32,669 bases of DNA from an uncultured Collinsella sp. (GTDB taxonomy: Bacteria > Actinomycetota > Coriobacteriia > Coriobacteriales > Coriobacteriaceae). Below are positions 7,707 through 16,091 of this stretch, in pieces; position 1 is the first letter of the stretch; each line of letters starts with the position of its first letter. The notes beneath the pieces are model-generated. The model saw only the letters and a program-made list of their open reading frames with translations, had not been told where the DNA came from and did no database searches. Location: assembly GCA_949287065.1 (NCBI GenBank), contig CASEEV010000092.1, positions 1 to 32,669 of the forward strand. Direction: 5' to 3'. The position numbers and the translations under genes are program-made.

Positions 7707-8810
7707 ATGACCAACCCCGCAGCACACACCGACGAAGCCGACACGCCAAGCGCGCGGGCACGCAGCGAGGCGGCAGCTGCGGCGGGGCGTGCCGCCAACC
7801 TTCTCTACACGCTCGCCTCGGCGGGCAGGCCCCTTGCGACCTCGGAGATCGTCTCCGACTCCGACCTCGGGTACGGCTCGGGAAACAAGGCCTCCGATCA
7901 ACGAAAGTTTCGACGCGACCGCGAGTCCCTCGCACAGGTTGGCTGCATCGTCAAAGAGCTGCGCCCCCGTGAGGCGGCGGCCGACGAAGAGAGCCTGTGG
8001 GAAATAGACCAGGAACGCACCGGCATCACACTTCCCGACACGGCGCTCGACGAGCTTCTCGCCGCGCTGCGCGCCGTAGAGATTCACCTCACGAGACCGA
8101 ACGTCCCGTACCGACAGGAGCTTCTCCAAGTCCGCGCCAAGCTCGAGCAGATCGCCATCAGCCGCTTCGATACGGACCCGCACGCGCTGCGCACAGCTGC
8201 CGACGCGACGGTGAAGGCCACGACGGCGGCCGAGAAGCGCGAGCTCCTCATCAGAGACGCGCTGTGGTCCGCCTTCTCGTGGAGAAGGACCGCCGCGTTT
8301 GCCTACCGCAAGCCGGACGGCTCGCGCAGGCTCCGCCATGTAAAGATCTACGGCTTCTTTACCGAGGAGGGCATCTCGTACCTATCGGGCGCCGATGCAG
8401 ACTGCGAGGGAGAACCGGTAAAGACGTTCCGGCTTGACCGGATAGACCGCGTTGCCGCACCCGGGAAAACCTATGCGGTGCCATCGTCGTTTTCCATTGA
8501 TGACCAGCGGTTCTTTGTCTTTGACTTCAACCGGGAAGACAACCGTGCACACCGGGAAACCATCGAGATCTTCTTACCGGGTACGCTGACCGAAAGCGAG
8601 GTCAGGACGTTTACTCACGAGACGGGAAGACTCAGCAGCATCGAAGGGGGACAGATCTGGTCCGTTTCCGTCCGCGATACGCGCAAGGCGGCGGCGTACT
8701 GCCTCGCGCACGCGCGCTTTGGGGTGCGACCGCACAATCCCAGCGCCTTCGTGGACACGTGGAGAACCATGATACGGAAGGCGGTGAGCAACCATGCCGC
8801 GGTCAAGTAA
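7707..8810 (+). CDS. WYL-domain transcriptional regulator, first of a tandem pair (PafB-like)
   Basis: A 367-residue DNA-binding regulator. An N-terminal helix-turn-helix region (about 28-85, ending SDQRKFRRDRESLAQVG) precedes a central helical part. A WYL domain follows at about 195-260 (FSWRRTAAFAYRKPDGSRRL... FFTEEGISYLSG). This is the fold that binds single-stranded nucleic acid or small ligands in bacterial regulators. ATG at 7707 is chosen because AAGGA lies 6 nt upstream and the promoter at 7626-7653 precedes it. The next gene encodes another WYL protein and overlaps by 17 bp. In actinobacteria a comparable pair, PafB/PafC, controls a DNA-damage response; here no proteasome genes are near, so orthology is uncertain. 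Confidence 0.82.
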   Translation: MTNPAAHTDEADTPSARARSEAAAAAGRAANLLYTLASAGRPLATSEIVSDSDLGYGSGNKASDQRKFRRDRESLAQVGCIVKELRPREAAADEESLWEIDQERTGITLPDTALDELLAALRAVEIHLTRPNVPYRQELLQVRAKLEQIAISRFDTDPHALRTAADATVKATTAAEKRELLIRDALWSAFSWRRTAAFAYRKPDGSRRLRHVKIYGFFTEEGISYLSGADADCEGEPVKTFRLDRIDRVAAPGKTYAVPSSFSIDDQRFFVFDFNREDNRAHRETIEIFLPGTLTESEVRTFTHETGRLSSIEGGQIWSVSVRDTRKAAAYCLAHARFGVRPHNPSAFVDTWRTMIRKAVSNHAAVK

Positions 8811-9738
8811 GGAGCGCGAGGGCCTTCTCGATCGCGCCATCTCGCTCATGGCGCTGTTGGGCACGATGCCTTCAGGGCGCATTGCCATTGCACGGGCGGC
8901 AGAGCTTCTCGGTTGCTCGGAAGAAGAAGCCGTTGCCGCAGCCGAGGAGATCGCTGCGTTTGGCAACCGCGCAAGCGGCGCGCGAGCCGCCGTGTCCGTT
9001 GAGGGATCGTACCTGCGGTACCGCGGCGTTGACGAGATGATCCCGCAGGTAAGGCTCACCCTGCCTCAGAGCTTGGCACTCTTAAGCGCACTCAACGCCA
9101 CATCGGGACCCGCCTGCGCACAATCCCTCAGAGATAGTTTGGCGGGCATTCTCTCCCCTGGAGAAGACCGCACCGCGAGCAGCGACCTCGTGCGTGACGC
9201 CGCGCCGTGGTCACCGCACCTCCCAGCGCTCGCCGAGGCCGTTGAGGTAGGTATCCGGTGCCGGATACATTACCGGTCAAACCGGGAAAACACGGCAACT
9301 TGGCGAACGGTTGATCCGCACCGCCTGTTTGAGTCCGACGATGCGTTGTACCTCTCTGCCTGGGATGTTTGCAAAGACGCGCAGCGCCTTTACCGCCTCG
9401 ACCGTCTCTCTGACTGCGTGCTCACCGAGGACTCCGTTGCACAGCATCGCTATGACGATCGCACGCTCAACGAAGCCTTCATGGACGACGGAACCCTCGC
9501 ACGCGTGCGCTTTGCCTCGCGCGAGGCATTCGCCGCGGCGGATTGGCAGGGGATCCTCGCCGTGAGCGGCAAGCGCCGCGGACCCGTGACCGTCGACGTT
9601 GCCTGCACGAACCTGCCCTGGCTGTTCGACCAAGTTCTGGCATCGGACGGTGCGATCGAGCTCATCGGGCCCACCGACGTGCTCGGCACGTACGCTGCGT
9701 ACGCGAGCAGCCTCCTCGCCGACCCGCCTCAAAGCTAG
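8794..9738 (+). CDS. WYL-domain transcriptional regulator, second of the pair (PafC-like)
   Basis: A 314-residue protein with an N-terminal winged-helix-like region (about 8-60) and a WYL domain at about 150-212. The domain contains RCRIHYRSNREN and PHRLFESDDALYLSAWD, with the namesake W-Y-L appearing as L-Y-L. The start lies inside the preceding gene; GGTGAG upstream can serve as ribosome site and the overlap implies translational coupling. Two WYL proteins made together suggest a heteromeric regulator, as known for PafBC. Its targets are not evident. The transcript ends at a good terminator at 9749-9787. Confidence 0.82.
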   Translation: MPRSSKEREGLLDRAISLMALLGTMPSGRIAIARAAELLGCSEEEAVAAAEEIAAFGNRASGARAAVSVEGSYLRYRGVDEMIPQVRLTLPQSLALLSALNATSGPACAQSLRDSLAGILSPGEDRTASSDLVRDAAPWSPHLPALAEAVEVGIRCRIHYRSNRENTATWRTVDPHRLFESDDALYLSAWDVCKDAQRLYRLDRLSDCVLTEDSVAQHRYDDRTLNEAFMDDGTLARVRFASREAFAAADWQGILAVSGKRRGPVTVDVACTNLPWLFDQVLASDGAIELIGPTDVLGTYAAYASSLLADPPQS

Positions 9739-9748
9739 CCACTACCGG

Positions 9749-9787
9749 CGCACCGCCAGCGGCAGCTGTCAGCTACGGTGCGTTTTT
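9749..9787 (+). terminator. Terminator of the WYL pair
   Basis: Stem CGCACCG/CGGTGCG (9749-9755 with 9776-9782) is followed at once by TTTTT (9783-9787). It overlaps the last codons of the convergent dinG gene. Confidence 0.75.
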
Positions 9788-12672
9788 CTCCACAGCTCGA
9801 GGTAGCGCCCCACGAGCGCGCTCTCTATGCGCTGGTACCCCGTGGGCAGCGACCCGAGGAACTGCCTGCCGTACCCCTTGGTCACCAAACGCGAATCGGC
9901 GAGCACGAGCACGCCGCGATCGGACGACGAGCGAATGAGCCTGCCCGCCGCCTGCTTGACCTCGAGCACCGCCTCGGGCAGCGAGTAACGCGCCCAGGCA
10001 CGCTCCTCACGCAAGTCGCGTTCGCGCACAAGCGGATCGTTCGGACTCGCAAAGGGAAGCTTCGGGATAACCACGCAGCGCAGCGCATCTCCAGCGGCGT
10101 CAAAGCCTTCCCAAAACGCTTTGAGCGCAAAGAGCGAGAGCTCCTCCGACGCGAGGAACCGATCGCGCAACCGCTTGGGCGAGCTGTTGCGGAACTGGCA
10201 GTCGAGCTCGAGGCCCGCGCGCTCGAGAGCCGGGCTCACACGGCGGTAGAGGTCCTCCATGTCGCGACGGTTCGTGAAGAGCGTGAGCACCGAACCGCCC
10301 ATGGCAACGTGCACGTCCACCAGCAGTTTCTCGAGCGATCCCAGATAGGCGTCGCGGCTGCGCGGGTCGGGAACGTCCCCTGCCACAACGATGGCCATAT
10401 GCTCGTCGTAGTTGTAGCTCGAATCAAGATGCCGCGCGCGCGTAAGCCCTTCGCCGATACGATCCAGGCCCACGGCATGGTTGAAGTGCGAGAAGTTTCC
10501 GGCAACGGCGATCGTGGCAGACGTAAAGATCACGGTGTGCATCTCGGGAAGCCAATGGTCGGCAAAGGCCCGGCCGATGTCCATGCGCTCGGCGGTAAAC
10601 GTCTCGCCACCCGCTTTGATACGGTGGTTGACCTGCAAAGAGTACACGTAGGCGCTGTCCGTGCCGTCGAGCACGAGCTTGAGCGCGTCGAGAAGCTCGT
10701 GGATCCTCCTGCCGGCGTCGGCAAGGTCGACGACCTTCTCGGGGGCCCCGGCCTTGATGGCCTCTACGGCAGACGCAATGGTCCTGTCGGCTGCGTCGAG
10801 AGCGCGCACCGCGGTATCGCCCGCATCGAGAAGCTCGGCCCACGCAGGCGTTGCGCGCACCTCGGGGCTGATCCACAGGCTCACCGATTCATAGCCACGC
10901 TGCGTCGGGAAGCCCTGGGCAAATGCGCGCGCAGCTTCAAAAAGCCCCGCCATGGCAACCGATGCCCGCGCGCAAGCCGCGTCGGCCTTGGCAACCAGCC
11001 CCATGAAGAGCGTCGCGGACTCCGAGGACGCCATATCGTGCGTGAGCTGCCCGACGACGCCCGTCCTACGGCCGCCCAGACGCTCGAAGAGCACGCGCGT
11101 CTCGTCGGCCGACACCTGAATCGCCCATTGCCGGCGCGCTTCCGCCTCAACCGAATGAGCCTCGTCAACCACCCAATGGCGGATCGGCGGCAGGATCTTT
11201 CCGTCAGCCGCAACATTGCGGAACAGCAGGGAGTGGTTGGTCACCACGATGTCGGCCCCTGCCGCGCGCCGGCGAGCGCCGTGCACGAGGCATTTGTCGG
11301 GGTAGAACGGACACAGGCGGCGCGCGCACTCTTTGGACTGCGTCGTCAGAGAGCGACGGCTCACGCTGCGCCAACGGATACCCAGCGCATCCAGGTCGCC
11401 CTCAGGCGACTGGCACACATACGCGTAGATGACCGCAATAGCCGTGAGCGTGTCCGCCGGGTCACGATTGGTCTCAATAGCGTCGGTGCTGCGTGCGAGA
11501 CGCTCGAGCTTGCGCAGGCAAGGGTAATGGTCATAGCCCTTGAGGGCGCAGAACGACAGCCCGCCGGGCAGCTCGCGCGCCAAGCGCGGAAGCTCGTGGT
11601 ACATGAGCTGGTCGGTGAGGTTGTTGGACTTTGTGGCAACGCCCATCGTGATGCGGTTGCGCTTGGCGGCAAGAGCAAAGGGCACAAGGTAGGCGATCGA
11701 CTTGCCGACTCCCGTGCCCGCCTCGATCACCCGGTGCGTGCGCGTCTCAAGCGCGTCGCGCACCTCGTCCGCCATAGCGATCTGCTCTGCGCGCGGCTCG
11801 TATTCCGCGTACATGCGCTCGACCAGGCCACCCGGCTCAAACGCGCGCTCCAGCTCGTCGCGGCTCGGAACGCTCAGGCTCGGAAGCTCGTCGGCGTCGA
11901 TGTGCTGCTCCGCCTCAGAGGAGCGGAGAAGGTCGGCACGGGCGGCAACGAGCGAGAACGATGCGCTCTCGTCGGCCCCCGCAAGCTGGGAGAAAATCGG
12001 GCGATACGACCACGCCACGTCGGGGTGCATGTCGGCGAGCCGGCGCATAAGGCCGCGCGGCAGGTCGGAGAGCGCCGTGAGCAGCACGCGCCATACGCCG
12101 CACAGCGCCTCGACGTCGGCCATGGCGCGGTGCTCGACAGAGGTGCAGCCAAAGAGCTCCGCCATGACGGCGAGCTTGTGGGAGGCAAGTCGCGGCAGCG
12201 CGATGCGTGAGAGTGCGAGCGAGTCGATCCAGAGATCGCTCACGAACACGCCGCCTTTCACCGACTCGATGAAGGTCCGATCAAAGTTGGCGTTGTGAGC
12301 AATGACCGGGCGCCCATCGACAAACGACCGCAGCGAGGCAACCGCCTCGACCGCCGACGGCGCATCGGCAACATCCGCGTTGGTAATGCCGGTGAGCTTG
12401 ACGATCTCCGCGGGGATCGGTCCGGCGGCAGGATGTACGAACGTTTGGAACCGCTCAACAATCTCGCGGCCCCGCAGGCGCGCGGCAGCGATCTCTATCA
12501 GCTCGTTCTCCTGAGACGAGAGGCCCGTGGTCTCGGTGTCGAGAACCACCACGTCGTCTTCGATCAGACCGAAATCGCGTGTGGCGGCACGCTCCTCGAG
12601 CGTGCGATACGCGTCAACGACCGTCTGCGGCGTGCCCGGCAGCACCGCAGAGGCAATCTCTGGCTTGCTCAT
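9769..12672 (-). CDS. dinG: DinG-type DNA helicase fused to an N-terminal 3'-5' exonuclease
   Basis: A 967-residue protein of DNA repair. Residues about 38-195 form a DEDDh exonuclease of the DnaQ type: D45 and E47 in LDTETTG, D131 in NANFD, H181 and D186 in HRAMAD. The helicase follows: Walker A EAGTGVGKS with K324, VVTNH, the DEAH box at 503-506, FTSATI, and the C-terminal motif QAAGRLIRSSSDRG of XPD/DinG enzymes. Four cysteines C385, C449, C454 and C461 between Walker A and DEAH match the iron-sulfur cluster ligands of DinG and XPD. Start ATG at 12672 has GAGGAG upstream. It follows ddl by 32 bp, likely in one operon. Fused Firmicutes DinG proteins known to me often lack the cluster, so having both parts intact is notable. 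Confidence 0.88.
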   Translation of the reverse strand: MSKPEIASAVLPGTPQTVVDAYRTLEERAATRDFGLIEDDVVVLDTETTGLSSQENELIEIAAARLRGREIVERFQTFVHPAAGPIPAEIVKLTGITNADVADAPSAVEAVASLRSFVDGRPVIAHNANFDRTFIESVKGGVFVSDLWIDSLALSRIALPRLASHKLAVMAELFGCTSVEHRAMADVEALCGVWRVLLTALSDLPRGLMRRLADMHPDVAWSYRPIFSQLAGADESASFSLVAARADLLRSSEAEQHIDADELPSLSVPSRDELERAFEPGGLVERMYAEYEPRAEQIAMADEVRDALETRTHRVIEAGTGVGKSIAYLVPFALAAKRNRITMGVATKSNNLTDQLMYHELPRLARELPGGLSFCALKGYDHYPCLRKLERLARSTDAIETNRDPADTLTAIAVIYAYVCQSPEGDLDALGIRWRSVSRRSLTTQSKECARRLCPFYPDKCLVHGARRRAAGADIVVTNHSLLFRNVAADGKILPPIRHWVVDEAHSVEAEARRQWAIQVSADETRVLFERLGGRRTGVVGQLTHDMASSESATLFMGLVAKADAACARASVAMAGLFEAARAFAQGFPTQRGYESVSLWISPEVRATPAWAELLDAGDTAVRALDAADRTIASAVEAIKAGAPEKVVDLADAGRRIHELLDALKLVLDGTDSAYVYSLQVNHRIKAGGETFTAERMDIGRAFADHWLPEMHTVIFTSATIAVAGNFSHFNHAVGLDRIGEGLTRARHLDSSYNYDEHMAIVVAGDVPDPRSRDAYLGSLEKLLVDVHVAMGGSVLTLFTNRRDMEDLYRRVSPALERAGLELDCQFRNSSPKRLRDRFLASEELSLFALKAFWEGFDAAGDALRCVVIPKLPFASPNDPLVRERDLREERAWARYSLPEAVLEVKQAAGRLIRSSSDRGVLVLADSRLVTKGYGRQFLGSLPTGYQRIESALVGRYLELWRKTHRS

Positions 12673-12704
12673 GTACCTGCTCCTCTGCGGCGCCGGCCGC
12701 GCTG

Positions 12705-13661
12705 CTATTCTCCTGCCCGCTCCAGTGCGAGCTCGACGAGCGTGCGCACCAGGTCGGCAAACTCAATACCCACATGACGCGCCTCGTCGGGGAACAGCGA
12801 GGTGGGCGTCATGCCCGGTAGATTGTTCGTCTCGATGATAACGGGCCCGTCCTCGGACACGATGAAGTCGCTGCGCGAGTAACCGCTGCAGCCGAGAGCG
12901 TCGTGCGCAAGGGCGGCGAGCTCCTGGGCACGCGCATAGTCCTCGGGCGAGAGGCGGGCCGGGCAGATATGATGCAGCTCGGCAGGCTCGTACTTAACCT
13001 TGAGGTCGTAGAACTCGGCGCCTTCGCCCGGGTTGATCTCGACGATGGGAAGGGGGCGCGGATGCCTGTTGCCCAGAACGCCCACCGAGATCTCGGTGCC
13101 AACGATGCGCTTCTCGATCAGGATCTTGTTGTCGAGCTCAAAGGCGGTCGCAATCGCCGCGTCGAGCTCGTCGGCGCTGTGGACCGGCGTCACCCCAAAG
13201 CTCGAACCATTGATGGCGGGCTTCACAAAGCACGACGTGCCGACCTTCTCGACGATCTCGTCAACGGAATACGGCTCGCCCTTGGTGAGCACCACGTCGG
13301 GCGAGGTAGGAATGCCCGCACGCTGATACACGAGCTTGGCGAGCACCTTGTCGGACGCCGTACCGCTCGCGATAACGCCCGAACCGGTGTAGGGGATACC
13401 CAACCACTCGAGGACGCCCTGGATGGTGCCGTCCTCGCCGCCTTCGCCGTGCAGGCCGATAAAGGCAACGTCGTAGGCGCCTTGCGCGAGAGCAACGATG
13501 GCGCCCTCGTCGGAAGGGTCGATCATATCGACCGAGGCAAAACCCGCGTCGATCAGGCCCTTTTTGATAGCCGCGCCCGATTCGAGCGAGATCTCGCGCT
13601 CCGAAGAACGACCACCGGCCAAAACAACGACGCGCAGCGACGCCGGATCCGTATTTGGCAT
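12705..13661 (-). CDS. ddl: D-alanine--D-alanine ligase
   Basis: ATP-dependent cytoplasmic ligase that makes the D-Ala-D-Ala dipeptide for peptidoglycan. 318 residues from ATG at 13661, preceded by GAGGAG; a GTG six codons upstream sits on that ribosome site and is rejected. ATP-grasp landmarks are present: GGRSSEREISLESG (16-29), HGEGGEDGTIQG (71-82), FVKPAINGSSFGV (145-157), SRSDF (262-266) and ETNNLPGMTPTSLFP (277-291). In the omega loop YDLKVKY the Tyr (Y224) corresponds to the residue that marks D-Ala-D-Ala rather than D-Ala-D-Lac ligases. This predicts ordinary, vancomycin-susceptible precursors, as far as this gene goes. dinG follows in the same direction. Confidence 0.95.
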   Translation of the reverse strand: MPNTDPASLRVVVLAGGRSSEREISLESGAAIKKGLIDAGFASVDMIDPSDEGAIVALAQGAYDVAFIGLHGEGGEDGTIQGVLEWLGIPYTGSGVIASGTASDKVLAKLVYQRAGIPTSPDVVLTKGEPYSVDEIVEKVGTSCFVKPAINGSSFGVTPVHSADELDAAIATAFELDNKILIEKRIVGTEISVGVLGNRHPRPLPIVEINPGEGAEFYDLKVKYEPAELHHICPARLSPEDYARAQELAALAHDALGCSGYSRSDFIVSEDGPVIIETNNLPGMTPTSLFPDEARHVGIEFADLVRTLVELALERAGE

Positions 13662-13780
13662 GCTACCTGCTCCTCTCACCGCGCCCTTTGGGCTTCATGC
13701 AGTAGACTTATGCGAGTATAGCCCCGCGTTGAAACAGCATAACCCAAATACGCGGTATCACTTTTCCGGAGGTTCATTTA

Positions 13781-14833
13781 ATGGAACACACAGAACGCCG
13801 CCGCGACATCAAGCAGCTCACACGCGAGGACCTCGCACGGGCGCTCGGCGACCTCAAGCAGCCCGCCTTCAGAGCCAAGCAGCTGATCAGTTGGCTCTAC
13901 GAGAAGCACGCGCATTCCTTCGACGAGATGACCAACCTCCCTGCCGCGCTGCGCGAGAAGCTCGCCGACCGCTACGCGCTCAACATCCCTGTTGAGGTAG
14001 CACGCCAGGTCTCCAAAGACGGTTCGCGTAAGTACCTGCTCGAGCTCGCTGACGGCGTAACCGTCGAAACCGTTGGCATGCCGCGCCGCAACAAGCTCTC
14101 GGTCTGCATCTCAACGCAGGCGGGCTGCGGCATGGGCTGCGCCTTCTGCGCCACCGGCATGGGCGGCTTCGTGCGCTCGCTTACCGCAGGTGAGATGTAC
14201 GACCAGGTCATGCACGTTGCCGAGGACTTTGGCACGCGCCCCACAAGCGTCGTGTTCATGGGCCAGGGCGAGCCGTTTGCCAACTACCGTGAGACGCTTG
14301 CCGCGCTGCGCTGGCTCAACGCCGAGGACGGCGCGGGCATTGGCGCGCGGCATCTTACGGTCTCCACCTGCGGCGTCATTCCCGGCATCCGCGCGTTTGC
14401 CGAGGAGCCCGAGCAGTTCACGCTCGCGATCTCGCTACACTCCGCCATTCAGGAGACCCGCAACAAGCTCATGCCCGGCGTTAAGAAGTACACGCTGCTG
14501 CGCCTGCGCGAGGCGCTCGACCAGTACATCGAGAAGACCGGCCGTCGCCCCACGTACGAGTTCGCCCTCATCGGCGGCATCAACGACACCAATCCCGAGA
14601 TGGACGCGCTCGTTGACTTCTGCGCCGGCACGCTTGCGCACGTCAACATCATCCAGCTCAACCGCGTGAAGAACAGCCTTCTGGAGCCCTCGACGCCCGA
14701 GAAGGCCGCCGAGCTCGTACGGCGCCTGAACGCGCACGGCGTTGAGGCCACGATACGCAACTCCCGCGGCAACGACATCGACGCCGCCTGTGGCCAGCTC
14801 AAGCAGCGCGTCATCAACCCGCACAACGCCTAG
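13781..14833 (+). CDS. rlmN: Dual-specificity 23S rRNA (A2503)/tRNA (A37) C2-methyltransferase RlmN
   Basis: Radical SAM enzyme that methylates carbon 2 of A2503 in 23S rRNA and A37 of some tRNAs. 350 residues, usual for the family. The radical SAM cysteines are C116, C120 and C123 in CGMGCAFC, and the methyl-carrying Cys is C337 in DIDAACGQL near the C-terminus. The Cys-to-Ala change that would mark Cfr-like divergence is not seen. ATG at 13781 has GGAGG 9 nt upstream. The gene is single, divergent from ddl and followed by a strong terminator. Confidence 0.96.
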   Translation: MEHTERRRDIKQLTREDLARALGDLKQPAFRAKQLISWLYEKHAHSFDEMTNLPAALREKLADRYALNIPVEVARQVSKDGSRKYLLELADGVTVETVGMPRRNKLSVCISTQAGCGMGCAFCATGMGGFVRSLTAGEMYDQVMHVAEDFGTRPTSVVFMGQGEPFANYRETLAALRWLNAEDGAGIGARHLTVSTCGVIPGIRAFAEEPEQFTLAISLHSAIQETRNKLMPGVKKYTLLRLREALDQYIEKTGRRPTYEFALIGGINDTNPEMDALVDFCAGTLAHVNIIQLNRVKNSLLEPSTPEKAAELVRRLNAHGVEATIRNSRGNDIDAACGQLKQRVINPHNA

Positions 14834-14853
14834 CTCACACACAGCACAAACGA

Positions 14854-14891
14854 CAACGGCCTGCCTCTCACATGAGGCAGGCCGTTGTTTT
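14854..14891 (+). terminator. Terminator of rlmN, overlapping a parS site
   Basis: A perfect 14-bp stem pairs 14854-14867 (CAACGGCCTGCCTC) with 14874-14887, with loop TCACAT, then TTTT. The last bases of the stem and the T-run are also the first bases of a parS-like site. The hairpin may serve the convergent parB-side transcript as well. Confidence 0.85.
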
Positions 14892-14901
14892 ACGTGAAAC
14901 A
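14886..14901. promoter_or_regulatory. parS-like site 1
   Basis: TGTTTTACGTGAAACA differs by one base (T for C at position 6) from the widely conserved bacterial parS sequence TGTTTCACGTGAAACA bound by ParB. It lies downstream of the parA-parB operon. Confidence 0.7.
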
Positions 14902-14959
14902 CTGACCGTGAGCTCGATTTGCCTAGAGCTCAGGCAGTATACGTACAGATGTTCGTATG

Positions 14960-15226
14960 CTAGTACCCGATGTACTCCCACTGCTGGGCAACCCACTCCT
15001 GGTTGATCTTGGGATCGCGCTTGAGCTGGGCGGCACGCACAACCACATCCTCAGACATACCAGACACCTTAGCCTTGGAGCTCTGATACGCCGCCGTGGC
15101 CTTTCCCACGACCTTCTTGCGCAACACCTCGTCGGTAGCGAGCTTGTAACCAACGATCGCACCCGCCACAACCGTGGCGGCGGTACCGGCGGCAACAACA
15201 ATGGCGACAACCTTATTCATGCTCAT
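14960..15226 (-). CDS. Small N-terminally anchored membrane protein, function unknown
   Basis: 88 residues. A hydrophobic segment at about 5-27 (VVAIVVAAGTAATVVAGAIV) is followed by a charged helical region and a C-terminal WVAQQWEYIGY. The layout recalls YtxH-type small membrane proteins, but I cannot assign a family. The start at 15226 lies inside the end of parB (14-bp overlap) with AGGAG 4 nt upstream; ATG at 15220 with 10-nt spacing is an alternative. Position at the end of the parA-parB operon suggests co-expression with chromosome segregation, though a direct role is only inference. Confidence 0.75.
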   Translation of the reverse strand: MSMNKVVAIVVAAGTAATVVAGAIVGYKLATDEVLRKKVVGKATAAYQSSKAKVSGMSEDVVVRAAQLKRDPKINQEWVAQQWEYIGY

Positions 15227-16091
15227 GAGACTCCTCTCTGCCGCTTGTCATCATGTGGATCAACCTGCCCAGATCCTCTTCGTCAGTAAACTCGATTTCT
15301 ATCTTATTCTTTCCGCGCAGCGACTTTACTCGCACGGGAACATCAAAGTATCGGCGAAGGGCTCGAGCGGCGCGCTTGTAGGATTGCGGAGCAACCGCTC
15401 GTGTCGGACGAGGCTCTTCTCCGACTGAGAACAACGGAGCAAGGCGCTCAGTCGCGCGCACCGACAAACCCTCGGCAACAACACGCTCCGCAAGCCTCAC
15501 GCGATCCTCGTCGTTCGGTACAGACAATATGGCACGTGCATGACCGGCAGAGATCTTCCCCTCAAACAGCATATCCTGCACCGCATCGGGTAGGTCAAGG
15601 AGTCTCAGCGCATTGGCGATTGCCGATCGAGATTTGGAAACAGCCTGCGCAAGGGCATCCTGCGTGAGCCCGTTCGCGTCGATGAGCTGACGATAGCCCT
15701 TTGCCTCCTCGATGGGATTGAGGTCGGACCGCTGGAGGTTCTCGATGAGCGCGAGCTCGAGCATTTCGCGATCATCCACCTCGCGGACAATAACCGGCAC
15801 CTCTTCAAGGCCGGCGCGCAACGACGCCTGATAACGACGCTCGCCCGCGATGATCTCGTACTTGCCACCGTGCTTTCGTACCAGCAACGGCTGGAGAACC
15901 CCATGCTCCTTGATCGACGCGGCAAGCTCATCGAGAAGCTCATCGTCAAAATGAACACGCGGCTGATTGGGATTCGGGACAATATCGCCCAATGGAACCG
16001 TAGTGTCAGGGCTTGCATAACCCGACTCGGACTGAGCCTCGCTAATAAGAGAACCCAAACCGCGCCCAAGCCCGCCTCTTCTGCTAGCCAC
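15213..16091 (-). CDS. parB: Chromosome-partitioning protein ParB (CTP-dependent DNA clamp)
   Basis: Binds parS, loads onto DNA and spreads as a CTP-gated clamp, forming the origin-proximal segregation complex. 292 residues. The N-terminal GRGLGSLI matches the ParA-stimulating stretch of the family. The CTP-binding motifs are GERRYQAS (83-90) and ENLQRSDLNPIEEA (117-130). A helix-turn-helix at about 140-170 contains LTQDALAQAVSKSRSAIANA, and the C-terminal dimer domain ends in an acidic tail. Its start overlaps parA by 8 bp. Three parS-like sites lie nearby (14886, 16906, 17032), consistent with an origin-proximal segregation centre. Confidence 0.95.
   Translation of the reverse strand: MASRRGGLGRGLGSLISEAQSESGYASPDTTVPLGDIVPNPNQPRVHFDDELLDELAASIKEHGVLQPLLVRKHGGKYEIIAGERRYQASLRAGLEEVPVIVREVDDREMLELALIENLQRSDLNPIEEAKGYRQLIDANGLTQDALAQAVSKSRSAIANALRLLDLPDAVQDMLFEGKISAGHARAILSVPNDEDRVRLAERVVAEGLSVRATERLAPLFSVGEEPRPTRAVAPQSYKRAARALRRYFDVPVRVKSLRGKNKIEIEFTDEEDLGRLIHMMTSGREESHEHE

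Noticed and set aside
9778-12210. 810-residue plus-strand open frame opposite dinG
   Set aside because: Antisense shadow; all helicase and exonuclease motifs are on the minus strand.
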